This document shows, in pieces, positions 34,591-35,458 of a stretch of DNA of 35,458 nucleotides. Each line of letters starts with the position of its first letter. Position 1 is the stretch's first letter. Made by a program: the position numbers and the translations under genes. Source of the stretch: an uncultured Alphaproteobacteria bacterium (GTDB lineage: Bacteria > Pseudomonadota > Alphaproteobacteria > Puniceispirillales > Marisalimonadaceae); contig CAKZQZ010000039.1 of assembly GCA_937142855.1 (NCBI GenBank), forward strand, positions 1 to 35,458, written 5' to 3'. The notes under the pieces were generated by a model. The model was not told the origin of the DNA and searched no databases. It saw only the letters and a program-made list of their open reading frames with translations.

Positions 34591-35458
34591 ATGAAAAGAC
34601 AAAACTTAAAATTATCCGACTGGAAATTAAAAGCCGAAAAATCCCTCCCAGCATCAGGGTTCGGTAATTTTGATGAAAATATTATTATTGCAAGAGGCCA
34701 GGGAAGTCATGTATGGGACGAAAATGGTAAAAAATACATAGATTACCTTATAGGTTCAGGCCCAATGTTACTAGGCCATGGCAACCCTGAAGTTCTTGAA
34801 GCAGTTTACGAACAATTACCAAACGGAACTACTTTTTTTGCAAATAATTCTAAGGGTATAGAATTAGCTGAAGCGATTTGTGAGGCTGTAGCGTGTTGTG
34901 AGAAAGTTCGCTTTGTTGCTTCAGGAAGTGAGGCTGACATGTACGCCATGAGACTTGCTAGGGCATTTACTGGTAAAAACAAAATTATTAAGTTCGAAGG
35001 TGGATATCATGGAATGAGCTCTGAAGCTCAAATGAGCTTATCTCCAACTACTGAAGTAAATTTTCCACAATCAGTACCAGATAGCGCTGGAATTCCAAGC
35101 TCAGTAGAAAATGAAGTGTTAATAGCACCTTTTAATGATTTAATTGCTGTTGAAAATATCATGAATGAAAATCAAGATATTGCTGCTGTAATAGTAGAAC
35201 CTTTACAAAGAATAATACCACCAATACCAGGGTTTCTCACTGCTTTAAAAGGATTATGTAAAAAGAAAAATATTTTATTAATTTTTGACGAAATTGTTAC
35301 TGGTTTCAGGTTAGCTTATGGAGGAGCACAAGAACACTACAACGTTGTTCCAGATATTTGTACCTTAGGTAAGATTATTGGTGGTGGTTTTCCATTAGCA
35401 GCTATTGGTGCGAGTGCTGATATTATGAAACATTTTGACAAAGGCCTTGTTAAAATTA
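34591..35458 (+). CDS. Class III (PLP-dependent) aminotransferase, 5' part cut by window edge
   Basis: The frame is open from ATG 34591 to the end of the window, giving 289 residues of an expected 420-450. Motifs are those of the glutamate-1-semialdehyde aminomutase/omega-aminotransferase group. These are GSHVWDENGKKYIDYLIGSGPMLLGH near 38, the phosphate-binding SGSEA at 111-115, FEGGYHG near 138, and IFDEIVTGFR with D233 contacting the PLP ring nitrogen. TLGKIIGGGFPLAA follows with K261 as the PLP-binding lysine. The acceptor and donor cannot be read; hemL-type function is less likely than a catabolic aminotransferase because the segment VEPLQRIIPPIPGF differs from HemL, but I am not certain. 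No ribosome site precedes the ATG; the transcript may be leaderless. A palindrome upstream suggests repressor control. Confidence 0.88.
   Translation, partial: MKRQNLKLSDWKLKAEKSLPASGFGNFDENIIIARGQGSHVWDENGKKYIDYLIGSGPMLLGHGNPEVLEAVYEQLPNGTTFFANNSKGIELAEAICEAVACCEKVRFVASGSEADMYAMRLARAFTGKNKIIKFEGGYHGMSSEAQMSLSPTTEVNFPQSVPDSAGIPSSVENEVLIAPFNDLIAVENIMNENQDIAAVIVEPLQRIIPPIPGFLTALKGLCKKKNILLIFDEIVTGFRLAYGGAQEHYNVVPDICTLGKIIGGGFPLAAIGASADIMKHFDKGLVKI

Noticed and set aside
1-35458. CRISPR array, prophage, insertion sequence or secretion system
   Set aside because: No regularly spaced repeats, transposase, phage structural or integrase genes were found on either strand.

Overview
The window looks like a core-genome stretch of a free-living, probably marine, streamlined alphaproteobacterium. 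The DNA is AT-rich, with roughly two thirds A+T by eye. Intergenic gaps are short (none above 300 bases) and several convergent genes have stop codons that touch or overlap. Alphaproteobacterial markers include a DUF1013/TrcR protein, rpsU divergent from a COQ9-family gene, an alpha-type GlnE transferase motif, and leucine-degradation ivd-mccB. The exact lineage (AEGEAN-169, HIMB59, SAR116 or PS1-like) cannot be fixed from sequence alone. I see no phage, CRISPR, IS element or plasmid function.

Layout. 1-2096 (minus): a small TerB-like protein, isovaleryl-CoA dehydrogenase and the start of methylcrotonyl-CoA carboxylase beta (leucine breakdown). 2267-6722: nitrogen assimilation, with glutamate dehydrogenase on plus facing an ammonium transporter and a half-length GlnE on minus. 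6787-15020 (plus): pirin, a PaiB-type FMN protein, then fructose-bisphosphatase, transketolase, phosphoglycerate kinase, GAPDH, ribulose-phosphate epimerase and phosphoglycolate phosphatase, apparently one long transcription unit for gluconeogenesis and pentose-phosphate interconversion. 15017-15937 (minus): a short-chain dehydrogenase. 16068-20448 (plus): tRNA-Arg(CCT), a fluoroacetate-dehalogenase-type hydrolase, an M3 oligopeptidase and an ABC1/UbiB kinase-like protein. 20449-23727 (minus): rpsU with its own terminator, then pntA-pntB transhydrogenase. 23874-25533 (plus): COQ9-like protein and MetA. 25535-30459 (minus): leuA-ygfZ, then trcR (DUF1013) and purE-purK. 30732-32534 (plus): lepA, convergent with a small membrane protein of unknown function. 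33018-35458 (plus): tRNA-Ser(GGA), a small direct repeat resembling an integration scar, an exported serine hydrolase and a truncated class III aminotransferase.

Connections. Leucine appears at both ends: degradation (ivd/mccB) on the left and synthesis (leuA) on the right. leuA is preceded by a previously unannotated leucine-rich leader ORF and hairpin that look like an attenuator. NADPH supply (PntAB), ubiquinone-related proteins (ABC1, COQ9), purine and methionine synthesis fill the middle.

No clearly new multi-gene system stands out. The items most worth checking are the leuA leader, the single-domain GlnE, the complete fluoroacetate-dehalogenase residue set in the 294-aa hydrolase, the cbb-like sugar-phosphate gene set lacking RuBisCO, phosphoribulokinase and aldolase, and several palindromic candidate regulatory sites.
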